Assembly: GCF_022712275.1 (NCBI RefSeq)
Contig: NZ_JALAGU010000033.1
Location: 90,752-154,751, forward strand
Source of the DNA: Corynebacterium sp.
GTDB lineage: Bacteria > Actinomycetota > Actinomycetes > Mycobacteriales > Mycobacteriaceae
Length of the DNA stretch: 64,000 nt
Direction: 5' to 3'
In this document: piece by piece, positions 15,113 to 22,983 of the stretch
Position numbering within the stretch: the first letter of the stretch is position 1
How the letters are laid out: every line of letters begins with the position of its first letter
The notes under the pieces: generated by a model
The model's input: the letters and a program-made list of their open reading frames with translations, nothing else
Databases searched by the model: none
What the model was told of the DNA's origin: nothing
Translations under genes and position numbers: made by a program

Positions 15113-16705
15113 TCAGGCTCTCGTCGGTGGTTCCGCTGTGCTCCCCGCGCCCCCGGTGTCTTCAGCGGCGCGGATCTCCTCCGCCTTCGCCGCGGCAGCC
15201 CGGGCTTCGGCGACCGCGGTGCGGGCGTCCTCCGCCTTCCGTGCCGCCCAGGCGGCGGCGCGCTCGGAGTTGTTGAGCACCACCGAGGTGGATTCGGAGT
15301 CTCCGGTGGGGCCGTCGTAGGTCTCCTGTACAGCACCCAGCCCCGGAGCCAGATGGCCGCCGTCTTCGCGGTTGAGCAGCAGGTTCAGCAGGATGACGAC
15401 GATCGCTCCGGCGGAGATGCCGGAGTCCATGATCATCTCCAGCTCGGTGGGCAGCTTGGCGTAGAGGTCCGGCTGGACGCTCGGCAGCATCGCCACGGCG
15501 ATGGCCACACCGACGATGAGTGCCCTGGTCTCCGTCCAGGTCACCGTGGACAGCGTCCTTATCCCGGACGCCGCGACCATGCCGAACAGTGCCACACCGG
15601 CACCACCGAGGACCTCGGAGGGGATGCCGGTGGCCACTGCACCGAACTTCGGCAGCAGACCGAAGATGATGAGGATGATGCCGGCGGCGGTGACCACGAA
15701 GCGGGACGCGATGCGGGACAGTGCCACCAGGCCGACGTTCTGGGCGAAGGCCGAGTAGGGGAAGGTGTTGAAGATGCCGCCGAGCATGGTGGCCAGGCCG
15801 TCGGCCCGCAGACCGTTGGACAGGGTCTTTCCGTCGACCGGCTTCTTCACCACGTCACCGACGGCGATGATGTCACCGGTGGTCTCGGTCATGATCACCA
15901 GACCGACGATGGCCATGGTGATGATTGAGGCGATGTCGAAGGTCGGGGTACCGAACTGGAAGGGCGTCGGGACGCCGACCCATTCGGAGCTTCCGACCTC
16001 GGACCAGTCGGTCATGCCGACGAACTGGCTGATGATCGTGCCGACGATGATGCCGCCGAGGACGGCCAGCGACTTCAGGGCGCGGGGAGCGAAACGGTGG
16101 ATGAGGATGACCGTGACCAGGGTGATCAGGGTCATGATGAAGCCCTTCACCGTGCCGCCGTCCGGCTCCTCACCGTTGCCGGCCTGGTTGTTGAACACCC
16201 AGCCGGCGGCGACGGAGAGCAGGGACAGCCCGACGACCGTGATGATGGTGCCGGTGACGATCGGTGGGAAGTAGCGCACCAGGCGGGCGAACAGTGGTGC
16301 GATGAGGATCATCAGCACACCGGTGGCGATGACTGAGCCGTAGATGGCGGTGATGCCGTGCTCGGAGCCGATGGCGATCATCGGCGAGACGGCGACGAAG
16401 GACACACCCTGCATCAGCGGCAGTTTCGCGCCGAATTTCCAGATGCCGACCGACTGGATCACCGAGGCGATACCCGCGACGAACAGGTCCGCTGCGATGA
16501 GGTGGTGCATGTCCGACTGGTCGAACTGCCCTTGCGCGACCAGTGCGCCACCGACAATCAGGGGGACGGCGATCGCACCGGCGTACATCGCCAGGACGTG
16601 CTGCAGGCCCAGGATGAACAGCCTGGGAAGGGGCGGACGCTGGTCGACCGGGTGGACGGTGGATGCCGCGTCGGGCCCGGTGGTCTCAGGAGCGGAAACA
16701 TTCAT
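15113..16705 (-). CDS. NCS2-family uric acid/xanthine permease, copy 2
   Basis: 530-residue paralogue of the preceding permease, same architecture and same Ala/Glu-rich tail. Long stretches are identical at the DNA level, for example around 15836-15896 and 14166-14226, implying a recent duplication or gene conversion. The two differ mainly in the N-terminus and in the loop near residue 175. Both are probably expressed with guaD and the urate genes. Substrate preference (urate, xanthine or guanine) cannot be fixed from sequence alone. Confidence 0.92.
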   Translation of the reverse strand: MNVSAPETTGPDAASTVHPVDQRPPLPRLFILGLQHVLAMYAGAIAVPLIVGGALVAQGQFDQSDMHHLIAADLFVAGIASVIQSVGIWKFGAKLPLMQGVSFVAVSPMIAIGSEHGITAIYGSVIATGVLMILIAPLFARLVRYFPPIVTGTIITVVGLSLLSVAAGWVFNNQAGNGEEPDGGTVKGFIMTLITLVTVILIHRFAPRALKSLAVLGGIIVGTIISQFVGMTDWSEVGSSEWVGVPTPFQFGTPTFDIASIITMAIVGLVIMTETTGDIIAVGDVVKKPVDGKTLSNGLRADGLATMLGGIFNTFPYSAFAQNVGLVALSRIASRFVVTAAGIILIIFGLLPKFGAVATGIPSEVLGGAGVALFGMVAASGIRTLSTVTWTETRALIVGVAIAVAMLPSVQPDLYAKLPTELEMIMDSGISAGAIVVILLNLLLNREDGGHLAPGLGAVQETYDGPTGDSESTSVVLNNSERAAAWAARKAEDARTAVAEARAAAAKAEEIRAAEDTGGAGSTAEPPTRA

Positions 16706-16729
16706 GCCCCTCAGTGTCTGCGAGGCGTG

Positions 16730-17161
16730 TTACCGCCCGGTGACACCGATGTTGCAGGACGCGTCCGCAGCCCACTCCCGGGTCCGCGCGACATCATTGT
16801 CCATGCACTCGATCAGCTCCTCGACAGTGTCGAAGGCCAGCTGGCCGCGCAGCCGCTCACACAGATGCACCGCCAACTCCCGGCCGTAGAGGTCCTTCGA
16901 GTGCCCCGCCGGGAAGTCGAGCACGAACGCCTCCAGCAGGAAGACGCCCTCCGGGCCGTAGAAGGTGGGACGCCGCCCCATGGACACGGTGACGGTGAGA
17001 CTCTCACCGGTTGACCGGTCCTCGGCCACACCGGCCCACACACCGGACAGCTCCACCTCCTGGTCCGGGGTCAGTCCGGTGACGGCGATGTTCGCGGTCG
17101 GGAAGCCGAGTTCGCGTCCCCGCTTGTCACCGTGCTCGACGGTGCCTGTGACGATGTGCAT
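16730..17161 (-). CDS. Standalone riboflavin kinase domain protein
   Basis: 143-residue flavokinase-fold protein without the FAD synthetase half found in bifunctional RibF. It has the phosphate-binding GDKRGRELGFPTAN motif (about residues 11-24), SMGRRPTFYG and the catalytic-type Glu in FLLEAFVLDF. It is the last gene of the gntR-led operon, 30 nt after the luciferase-like monooxygenase. A local supply of FMN for that enzyme and its reductase partner is the natural reading (inference). The genome should also carry a full RibF, as this protein could not replace it. Confidence 0.85.
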   Translation of the reverse strand: MHIVTGTVEHGDKRGRELGFPTANIAVTGLTPDQEVELSGVWAGVAEDRSTGESLTVTVSMGRRPTFYGPEGVFLLEAFVLDFPAGHSKDLYGRELAVHLCERLRGQLAFDTVEELIECMDNDVARTREWAADASCNIGVTGR

Positions 17162-17191
17162 GATGACCTCCTCGTGAGTGCGTGGGGCGTC

Positions 17192-18238
17192 CTACCGGAA
17201 GTTGGGGATAACCTGGTCGATGAAGAGCTGCAGCGAGGCCTTCTTCTCTTCAAAGGTCATCGAGTTGTCGATCCAGTAGGAGTACTCGTCGTAGCCCATG
17301 TTCTCGTAGTCTTTCAGGCGGGTGGTGACCTCCTCGGGAGTGCCGATCATCGCGGACCTGTGCAGCGAGTCGGGAGCGAACTCGGGGCGCTCGGCGACGG
17401 TCTCCAACGGCTGCGGGTCGAGGAAACCGTTGACCGGCTCCTTCCTGCCGAAGGCCCAGGAGCTGAAGGTGCGGTAGTAGCGGCTCACGGCCTCGGCGGC
17501 AGGACGCCACGCCTCGGGCTCGTCCGGGGAGTGGACGAAGGTGTGGCGCAGGACCATGATCTCCGGCTTGCGCCCGATCTCCGGATGGTTGGCGACCGCA
17601 CCGTCGAACTTGTCCTTGAGGTCACGGACCTCGGCGTCGTCCTTCATCAGCGGGGTGACCTGGACATTGCAACCCTCGGCGACGGCGAAGTCGTGGGTCT
17701 CGGCGGTACGGGCGGCGACCCACACCGTCGGGCCGTCGTCCTGGACCGGCTTCGGCACAGAGGTGGAGGTCGGGAAGGACCAGTGCTCACCGTCGTGGGC
17801 GTAGTCCCCGGCCCAGAGTTTCTTCATCGCCGGGATGAGTTCGCGCAGGTAGGTGCCGCCGTCCTTGGCGGACAGGCCACCGGCCAGGCGGTCGAACTCG
17901 AACTGGTAGGCACCACGGGCCACACCGATCTCGGCGCGTCCCCCTGAGATGACGTCGAGCAGCGCGGTCTCACCGGCGGCGCGCACCGGGTTCCAGAACG
18001 GGGCGATGATGGTGCCCGCGCCGAGCCGGATGGTGCTGGTCTTGCCGGCCAGGGCGGCCAGGGAGACCATCGGGTTCGGGGCGACGGTGTACTCCATCGA
18101 ATGGTGCTCGCCGGTCCAGACGGTGCCGAATCCACCGGCCTCGGCCAGCTGCACGAGCTCGACGAGGTTGTTCCAGTGCTCTTCGTGGGTGATGGAGTTG
18201 TCCCAGCGCTCCATGTGGATGAACAGTGAGAAACGCAT
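17192..18238 (-). CDS. LLM-class flavin-dependent monooxygenase
   Basis: 348-residue bacterial-luciferase-like protein (TIM barrel, FMNH2-dependent oxygenase). It begins MRFSLFIHMERWDNSI; family features include FGTVWTGEHHSMEY (about residues 33-46), VSLAALAGKTSTIRLG and GGRAEIGVARGAYQFEFDR. The enzyme needs reduced flavin from a separate reductase, and a reductase fusion is encoded divergently at 22984. The start ATG overlaps the tautomerase stop (TAATG). Neighbouring aldehyde dehydrogenase, hydrolase and tautomerase genes suggest oxygenative cleavage that yields an aldehyde. Substrate unknown. Confidence 0.9.
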   Translation of the reverse strand: MRFSLFIHMERWDNSITHEEHWNNLVELVQLAEAGGFGTVWTGEHHSMEYTVAPNPMVSLAALAGKTSTIRLGAGTIIAPFWNPVRAAGETALLDVISGGRAEIGVARGAYQFEFDRLAGGLSAKDGGTYLRELIPAMKKLWAGDYAHDGEHWSFPTSTSVPKPVQDDGPTVWVAARTAETHDFAVAEGCNVQVTPLMKDDAEVRDLKDKFDGAVANHPEIGRKPEIMVLRHTFVHSPDEPEAWRPAAEAVSRYYRTFSSWAFGRKEPVNGFLDPQPLETVAERPEFAPDSLHRSAMIGTPEEVTTRLKDYENMGYDEYSYWIDNSMTFEEKKASLQLFIDQVIPNFR

Positions 18239-18429
18239 TATGAGTTCCTTTCGGCGATAGTGACGTTGGTGCGGGCCCACAGGTCGTGCGGTACCTCGCG
18301 GACGATGACGGTGATGTTCTCGGGGGCGGCGTCCACGGTCTGTTCCGCGACCTTGTGGACCCCGTCGATGAGCGCCCTGAGCTGTTCGGGGCTGCGTCCT
18401 GCGGCAATGGAGATGTCGATGAGAGGCAT
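18238..18429 (-). CDS. 4-oxalocrotonate tautomerase-family protein
   Basis: 63-residue protein starting MPLIDISIAAGRSPEQL. Pro2, which becomes the catalytic N-terminal proline after Met removal, is present, and Arg residues (GRS, ...REVP) match the family. It would catalyse keto-enol tautomerisation in the pathway. ATG 18429 is chosen because it exposes the proline; upstream in-frame codons lack it. It is 15 nt downstream of the aldehyde dehydrogenase and overlaps the monooxygenase start. Confidence 0.85.
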   Translation of the reverse strand: MPLIDISIAAGRSPEQLRALIDGVHKVAEQTVDAAPENITVIVREVPHDLWARTNVTIAERNS

Positions 18430-18444
18430 GTGGGTTCTCCTCAA

Positions 18445-19947
18445 CTAGCCACGCATGACGAAGGGGTCGGCGACCGGACCCTCGTCGGTGTTGATCCAGA
18501 CGGACTTCAGGCGGGTGTACTCGTTCATGGACTCGATGCCGTGCTCGATGCCGACACCGGACTTCTTGAAGCCCTGGCGCGGCGACATCGGCGACATCGC
18601 CCGGTAGGTGTTGATCCACACCGTGCCGGCCTCCAGGCCACGCGACATACGCATCGCCCGCTGCAGGTTGGAGGTCCACACACCTGCGGCGAGGCCGTAC
18701 TCGGTGTCGTTGGCCTGTGCGAGCACCTCCTCCTCCGTCTCGAAGGGGATGACGGCGGTGACCGGGCCGAAGATCTCCTCCCGGCAGACACGCATGTCGT
18801 TGGTGGCGTCGGTGAGGACGGTCGGCTGCAGGAAGTAACCCGGCAGGTCGACATCCGGGCGCTCACCGCCGTAGTGCACGGTCGCACCCTCGGACTTCCC
18901 CAGCTCGATATAGGACTTCACCTTGTTGAGCTGGTCCTCGAAGGCCAGGGGTCCCAGCTCCGTGTCGTCGTCGAGCGGGTCGCCGATCCTGATGGTGGAC
19001 GCCCGCCTACTGACCTTCTCCAGCAGCTCGTCGTAGACGGAGCGGTGGGCGAAGACGCGGGAGCCGGCGATGCAGGTCTGGCCGGCGGCGGCGAAGACAC
19101 CGGCGACGACACCCATGGCGGCGTTGTCGACATCCGCGTCCCCGAAGACGATGTTCGGGGACTTACCGCCGAGCTCCAGGGTGCAGCCGATGAAGCGTCC
19201 GGCGGCGGACTTCGCGATGCCGGAGCCGGTGGCGGTGGAGCCGGTGAAGGAGATCTTCGCCAGGCGCAGGTCCTCGACCAGGGCGGCACCGGCTTCCGAG
19301 CCGTAGCCGGTGACGACATTGACAACACCGTCGGGGAAGCCGGCCTCGGAGGCGATCTCGGCGAGCCGGACGATGGTGCGCGAGGTGTACTCCGAGGGCT
19401 TGATGACAAGGGTGTTTCCCGCGGCCAGCGCCGGGGCCAGCTTCGAGATCGTCAGCGTGATCGGCGAGTTCCACGGGGTGATCGCACCGACCACGCCCAG
19501 CGGCTCGCGCATGGTGAAGTTGATGATGTCCAGGCTGGTCGCCGGGATCTGGGAGCCCTGGACCTTGTCGGCCAGTCCACCGTAGTAGTAGAGGTACTCC
19601 GGCACGCTCTTGAGCTGGCCGCGCATCTCGCGCAGCAGCTTGCCGTTGTCGAGGCTCTCGTAGAGGGCGAGTTCGTCGCCGTACTCCCCGATGAGGTCGC
19701 CGAAGCGGCGGAGCAGGTGGCCGCGCTTCGTGGCGGTCAGTCCGGCCCAGGCGGGGTTGCGGAAGGCCTGGGCTGCGGCATCGACGGCGGCGGCGACATC
19801 CTCGTCGGTGCCGCGGGCGACCTCGTAGAGGGTTTCGCAGGTGGCCGGGTTGGTGGAGGCGAAGTACTCGCCGGACGCAGGGGTGCGTCGCTCTCCGTTG
19901 ATGAAATGGTCGATACGGTCAGTGATGGTGGAAGACACAGTTCTCAC
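18445..19947 (-). CDS. Aldehyde dehydrogenase
   Basis: 500-residue NAD(P)-dependent ALDH. The active-site Cys lies in GQTCIAGSR, the general-base Glu in TLELGGKSPN, and the cofactor segment is ITPWNSPITLTISKLAPALAAG (quoted in part). Full length, with motifs intact. It probably oxidises a semialdehyde produced by the luciferase-like monooxygenase or by the hydrolase. Its start overlaps the stop of the alpha/beta hydrolase by 4 bases. Subfamily (betaine, succinate semialdehyde or other) cannot be settled by eye. Confidence 0.92.
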   Translation of the reverse strand: MRTVSSTITDRIDHFINGERRTPASGEYFASTNPATCETLYEVARGTDEDVAAAVDAAAQAFRNPAWAGLTATKRGHLLRRFGDLIGEYGDELALYESLDNGKLLREMRGQLKSVPEYLYYYGGLADKVQGSQIPATSLDIINFTMREPLGVVGAITPWNSPITLTISKLAPALAAGNTLVIKPSEYTSRTIVRLAEIASEAGFPDGVVNVVTGYGSEAGAALVEDLRLAKISFTGSTATGSGIAKSAAGRFIGCTLELGGKSPNIVFGDADVDNAAMGVVAGVFAAAGQTCIAGSRVFAHRSVYDELLEKVSRRASTIRIGDPLDDDTELGPLAFEDQLNKVKSYIELGKSEGATVHYGGERPDVDLPGYFLQPTVLTDATNDMRVCREEIFGPVTAVIPFETEEEVLAQANDTEYGLAAGVWTSNLQRAMRMSRGLEAGTVWINTYRAMSPMSPRQGFKKSGVGIEHGIESMNEYTRLKSVWINTDEGPVADPFVMRG

Positions 19948-20705
19948 TCCTTCCGGTGGTGTTGACGGGTACTGACGAGCTCAGCGATCAGGGCGCTGAG
20001 CAGCTCCGCGTGGGTGTCCGGCACCATGTGCCGGGCGCCCTGGATGATGTGGACGTGGGTGCCGGGGACACGCTCGGCGATCCGGTACGACATCTCCGGG
20101 GTCGACCCCGGGTCCTCCGATCCGGTCACGGCGAGCACCGGCACGGTGATGCGGTGTAACTCGGGGGCCAGTTCGGCGTCCCCGGTGGCGAAGACCCGGT
20201 AGACGTGCAGGTAGGAGGGCACGTCATTGGCCAGCAGGATGCGCCGGGTGCGGTCCCGCAGGGCCGGGGCGCCGGGAATGCCGGCATCGTCCGGGAACCA
20301 GCGGTCCACCGCACGTTCGGCCCCGAGGGCGAAGTCGATCCCGGCGGTCTCGAGGCGTCCCGCGACGGCGGCAGCCTCCTCCTCATTCCGGTCACACACC
20401 GAGTTCACACAGGTGAGAGTGAGGACGCGGTCCGGGTGGTACACCGCGACGTACTGCGCGATGAGGGCACCGACGGAGAAACCGACGAGGTGCACGGGCC
20501 CGGCCGGCATCCGGTCAAGCACGTCCGCCGCCAGGTCGCCGAGGCTGACCCCGTGGGTCAGTGGCGGCCGGGCGCCGTGACCGGGCAGGTCGAGCGCGAC
20601 GACGTCACTGTCCGGGAGTGCATGGCCGAGTTCGGCGGACACGGCGTCCCAGATCGTGCGGTCGAGTCCCACCCCGTGCAGCAGGACAACTGATGCGGCG
20701 CCCAC
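19944..20705 (-). CDS. Alpha/beta hydrolase
   Basis: 253 residues with the canonical fold: oxyanion HG near residue 10 (VLLHGVG), nucleophile elbow GFSVG near 96, acid Asp in GSEDPG and His in GARHMVPD. It resembles 3-oxoadipate enol-lactonase and related C-C or ester hydrolases. In this operon it lies between DUF1185 genes and the aldehyde dehydrogenase, so hydrolysis of a ring-cleavage or lactone/formamide intermediate is plausible. Confidence 0.88.
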   Translation of the reverse strand: MGAASVVLLHGVGLDRTIWDAVSAELGHALPDSDVVALDLPGHGARPPLTHGVSLGDLAADVLDRMPAGPVHLVGFSVGALIAQYVAVYHPDRVLTLTCVNSVCDRNEEEAAAVAGRLETAGIDFALGAERAVDRWFPDDAGIPGAPALRDRTRRILLANDVPSYLHVYRVFATGDAELAPELHRITVPVLAVTGSEDPGSTPEMSYRIAERVPGTHVHIIQGARHMVPDTHAELLSALIAELVSTRQHHRKE

Positions 20706-20714
20706 GGCAGGTTC

Positions 20715-21275
20715 CTACTTCTCCGCCGCGTTGAAGGACGCCAGGCGCTCCTGCGGGCGACCGGACGCCGTGCCGCCGAGGGCGATGACGATCTCGTCGG
20801 CGTGCGGGGCGTCCGCCACCCGGCACTCCACCGTCTGGTGGTGGGAGCGGACGGTGGCGTCCGTGAAGTGCTTCAGCGGCATGTCGAAGGGGGCGCCGGA
20901 GACGCCGCGCTTCTCGACGGCGGGCAGCAGGGTCGAGGCGTTGGCGGCGTCCCGGAAGTGATTGCCGAACTTCAGGGTGTGGATGAGCGCGGAGCCGTGC
21001 TCGATCTCGCCGTCGGTGCCGACGATCGCGGCCTTGCCGAAAGCCTCCAGCGGGCCACCGAGGGCCTCCATGACGCGCGGGGCGAGTAGGGCTCCCAGGT
21101 CAGAGGCGGTGGCGTCGATGCCGGGGGCGAGATCCTCGACGAAACCCTGGCCGGCCCACGGGTTCCTGATGACTGCGGCGACGACGACCACGCGCTTGGC
21201 GGGGCTGACCTCGCGTCCGCCCTCGGTGAAGATTTCGTCGACGGTGGTGGTGAGCTTGCGGAGTTCAAGAGCCAT
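20715..21275 (-). CDS. Amino acid synthesis family protein (DUF1185), copy 2
   Basis: 186 residues, starting MALELRKLTTTVDEIFTEGG. Shares with its neighbour the blocks KRVVVVAAVIRNPW, EAFGKAAIVGTDGE.EHGSALIH and VADAPHADEIV, which mark the DUF1185/PF06684 family. The biochemical role of this family is not established despite its name. ATG 21275 overlaps the stop of copy 1 (TGATG). The family often occurs beside flavin monooxygenase and amidohydrolase genes, and here forms part of the GntR-controlled operon. Confidence 0.85.
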   Translation of the reverse strand: MALELRKLTTTVDEIFTEGGREVSPAKRVVVVAAVIRNPWAGQGFVEDLAPGIDATASDLGALLAPRVMEALGGPLEAFGKAAIVGTDGEIEHGSALIHTLKFGNHFRDAANASTLLPAVEKRGVSGAPFDMPLKHFTDATVRSHHQTVECRVADAPHADEIVIALGGTASGRPQERLASFNAAEK

Positions 21276-21916
21276 CAGATTCTGCCTTTCAGGATGTCGG
21301 TGGTGACGGGGATGTCGGTCGTGCGGTCCCCGATGCGGGGGAAGGGACGCGGTCCGGTGGACGCCGCGGCGATGACACAGATCTCGTCGGCGTGCGGGGC
21401 GTCCGCCAGGGAGACGTCGATGGTCTGGTAGTGGTCCCGGTTGGCTGCATGGGTCTTGTGCCACATCGGGACGTGGACATTCGTGCCTGGTTCGGTACGG
21501 CCGTCGGTGAAACAGATGATCGAGGTGCCTTCGAGCATCTCCCGGAGGAGATTGCCGAAGTACGGGGTGTGGATCAGCGCGCCGGCGTGCTCCAGCTCGC
21601 CGTCCGTACCGACCAGCGCCGCCTTGCCGAAGGCCTCGATGTTGCCGGCGCCGCCGAGGGTCTCGAGAAGACGGTCGGCCAGCAGCTTGGCGATCACCGG
21701 GGCGATCTCCCGGGTCGCGTCATTGAGGCCGGTGTCGGGGCCGGTGGAGGCCCCGTCAACGATCCACGGGTTCTTCACCACGGCGATCGCCGCGGCCTTG
21801 TGGACCGGGGTGGCGAGGACCGCACCGGCCTCGGCGACGACCTCCTCGGTCACGAGAGTGACCCGGCGGACGCCGAGGGCGGCACCGAGCTCCTCGAAAG
21901 TGGTGGGTGTACTCAC
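21275..21916 (-). CDS. Amino acid synthesis family protein (DUF1185), copy 1
   Basis: 213-residue paralogue of the next gene, with the same blocks (AAAIAVVKNPWIVDG, EAFGKAALVGTDGELEHAGALIH, LADAPHADEI). Two adjacent paralogues suggest a hetero-oligomer. Its start overlaps the gntR stop by 4 bases. Function unknown; position implies a role in the same catabolic pathway. Confidence 0.85.
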   Translation of the reverse strand: MSTPTTFEELGAALGVRRVTLVTEEVVAEAGAVLATPVHKAAAIAVVKNPWIVDGASTGPDTGLNDATREIAPVIAKLLADRLLETLGGAGNIEAFGKAALVGTDGELEHAGALIHTPYFGNLLREMLEGTSIICFTDGRTEPGTNVHVPMWHKTHAANRDHYQTIDVSLADAPHADEICVIAAASTGPRPFPRIGDRTTDIPVTTDILKGRI

Positions 21917-21990
21917 TGCTGCTCCTCTGTTTCTGCTGTTTCTGCTGTGTCTGCTGTGTCTGCTGTGTCTTCTGTGTCTTCTGCGGCTTC
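21913..21990 (+). repeat. Short tandem repeat in the 3' end of gntR
   Basis: Runs of TCTGCTGTT, TCTGCTGTG and TCTTCTGTG units (9 bases) repeat about eight times. Read on the minus strand they encode DTADTADTAETAETEE. Because the unit is a multiple of three, copy changes would lengthen or shorten the tail without breaking the frame. Confidence 0.85.
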
Positions 21991-22653
21991 TGTGTTCCCG
22001 AAGGTCCGGTACAGCGCCGCCCGACTGGACGCGTGCACGTGGTCACGCATCGCCATCTCGGCGCCGTAGGGATCTTTCTGCCGGATCGCCTCCAGCACCT
22101 TGTGATGCTCCCGGTCGGACTCGGTGAGCCGTTTCGGGTCTGCGACGGTGCGCTCGACCAGCCGCTGGTAGGCCAGCTGGTTCATCAGCCAGGTGTAGGT
22201 CTCGGAGAGTTTCGAGTTGTCCGCACCACGGATCAACGTCCAGTGGAACTCGGCGACCAGTTCGGCGTACCGGGCGGAATCGCCGTGGGCCGCGGCGGCG
22301 TCCGACTCATCGACGTTGCGCTGGAGGGCATCGAGTTCCGGGATGCTGCCGCGACGGGCCATGAGGGACGCCGCGAGCCCCTCGAGACTCTCCTTGATCT
22401 GGAACATCTCGACGATCTCCCGGCGCGAGGGCTCGTGGACGAAGGTGCCGACGCGGGGACGGATGTGGACCAGTCCCTCCATCTGCAGGACTTTGAAGGC
22501 CTCGCGGACCGGGGTGCGGCTGACGTTGAACTCCTCGGCCAGCGCGGTCTCGGGGATGAGCTCCCCGGGGGCGAGCTCACCGGAGATGATGCGGGACCTG
22601 ATCAGTTCGATCAGAGGGGTTCCCGGGGCATTTTCAGTGGCTGTATGTTGCAT
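21913..22653 (-). CDS. GntR-family (FCD) transcriptional regulator
   Basis: 246 residues. N-terminal winged helix (EEFNVSRTPVREAFKVLQMEGLV, quoted here in shortened form, about residues 30-60) and a C-terminal all-helical FCD ligand domain with metal-binding-type His residues (FHWTLI, HVHAS). ATG 22653 is chosen because homology begins there; the start codon lies inside the operator TGTATGTTGCATACA, which points to autoregulation. First gene of an eight-gene leftward operon. The C-terminus is a low-complexity tail of repeated D/E-T-A units ending EEQQ, encoded by a short tandem repeat and absent from typical family members. Confidence 0.9.
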   Translation of the reverse strand: MQHTATENAPGTPLIELIRSRIISGELAPGELIPETALAEEFNVSRTPVREAFKVLQMEGLVHIRPRVGTFVHEPSRREIVEMFQIKESLEGLAASLMARRGSIPELDALQRNVDESDAAAAHGDSARYAELVAEFHWTLIRGADNSKLSETYTWLMNQLAYQRLVERTVADPKRLTESDREHHKVLEAIRQKDPYGAEMAMRDHVHASSRAALYRTFGNTEAAEDTEDTADTADTAETAETEEQQ

Positions 22654-22656
22654 ACA
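22642..22656. promoter_or_regulatory. GntR operator candidate 1
   Basis: TGTATGTTGCATACA is a perfect 6-3-6 inverted repeat containing TTGCATACAA overlap. It covers the gntR start codon. Two related sites follow at 22914 and 22939. Confidence 0.65.
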
Positions 22657-22913
22657 AGCGACTGTGCCATGGACTGCCGGCGCACGCAAGGGTCCGCGGG
22701 CATGTTTTTCACCGGGGGTAACCATCTTCCACCCCTCGCCCTGTTTCCGGGAGATGACGCAGATTGTTACATCTACATGCTGGCTTAGCACTTCCATGGG
22801 AGTTTCCCCGTTACGCTGACGTGCCCCGTCGGAGCTCCGCAACCGGGAGGTGGCGTCCTTCCGGAAAAGTTCTGTCTCCCCCATTGACGTGACCACGCTC
22901 ACTGTCTACCGTG

Positions 22914-22927
22914 TCTTGAATACAAGA
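22914..22927. promoter_or_regulatory. GntR operator candidate 2
   Basis: TCTTGAATACAAGA, a near-perfect palindrome sharing the core TTGAATACAA with the site at 22642. It lies in the 330-base intergenic region between gntR and the divergent reductase gene. Confidence 0.6.
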
Positions 22928-22938
22928 GACGACGTCCT

Positions 22939-22950
22939 GTTGCATGCAAC
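22939..22950. promoter_or_regulatory. GntR operator candidate 3
   Basis: GTTGCATGCAAC, a perfect 12-bp palindrome with core TTGCATGCAA, 33 bases before the reductase start. The position fits control of the rightward transcript. Confidence 0.6.
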
Positions 22951-22983
22951 GCCAGCACAGGCAGCCAACCGAAAGAGGTGCAT

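Noticed and set aside
17161..17192. FMN riboswitch before the riboflavin kinase gene
   Set aside because: Only 30 bases separate it from the monooxygenase stop; there is no room for the RFN element.
21913..21990. Repeat cluster considered as a CRISPR array
   Set aside because: Units are 9 bases without spacers and lie inside a coding frame.
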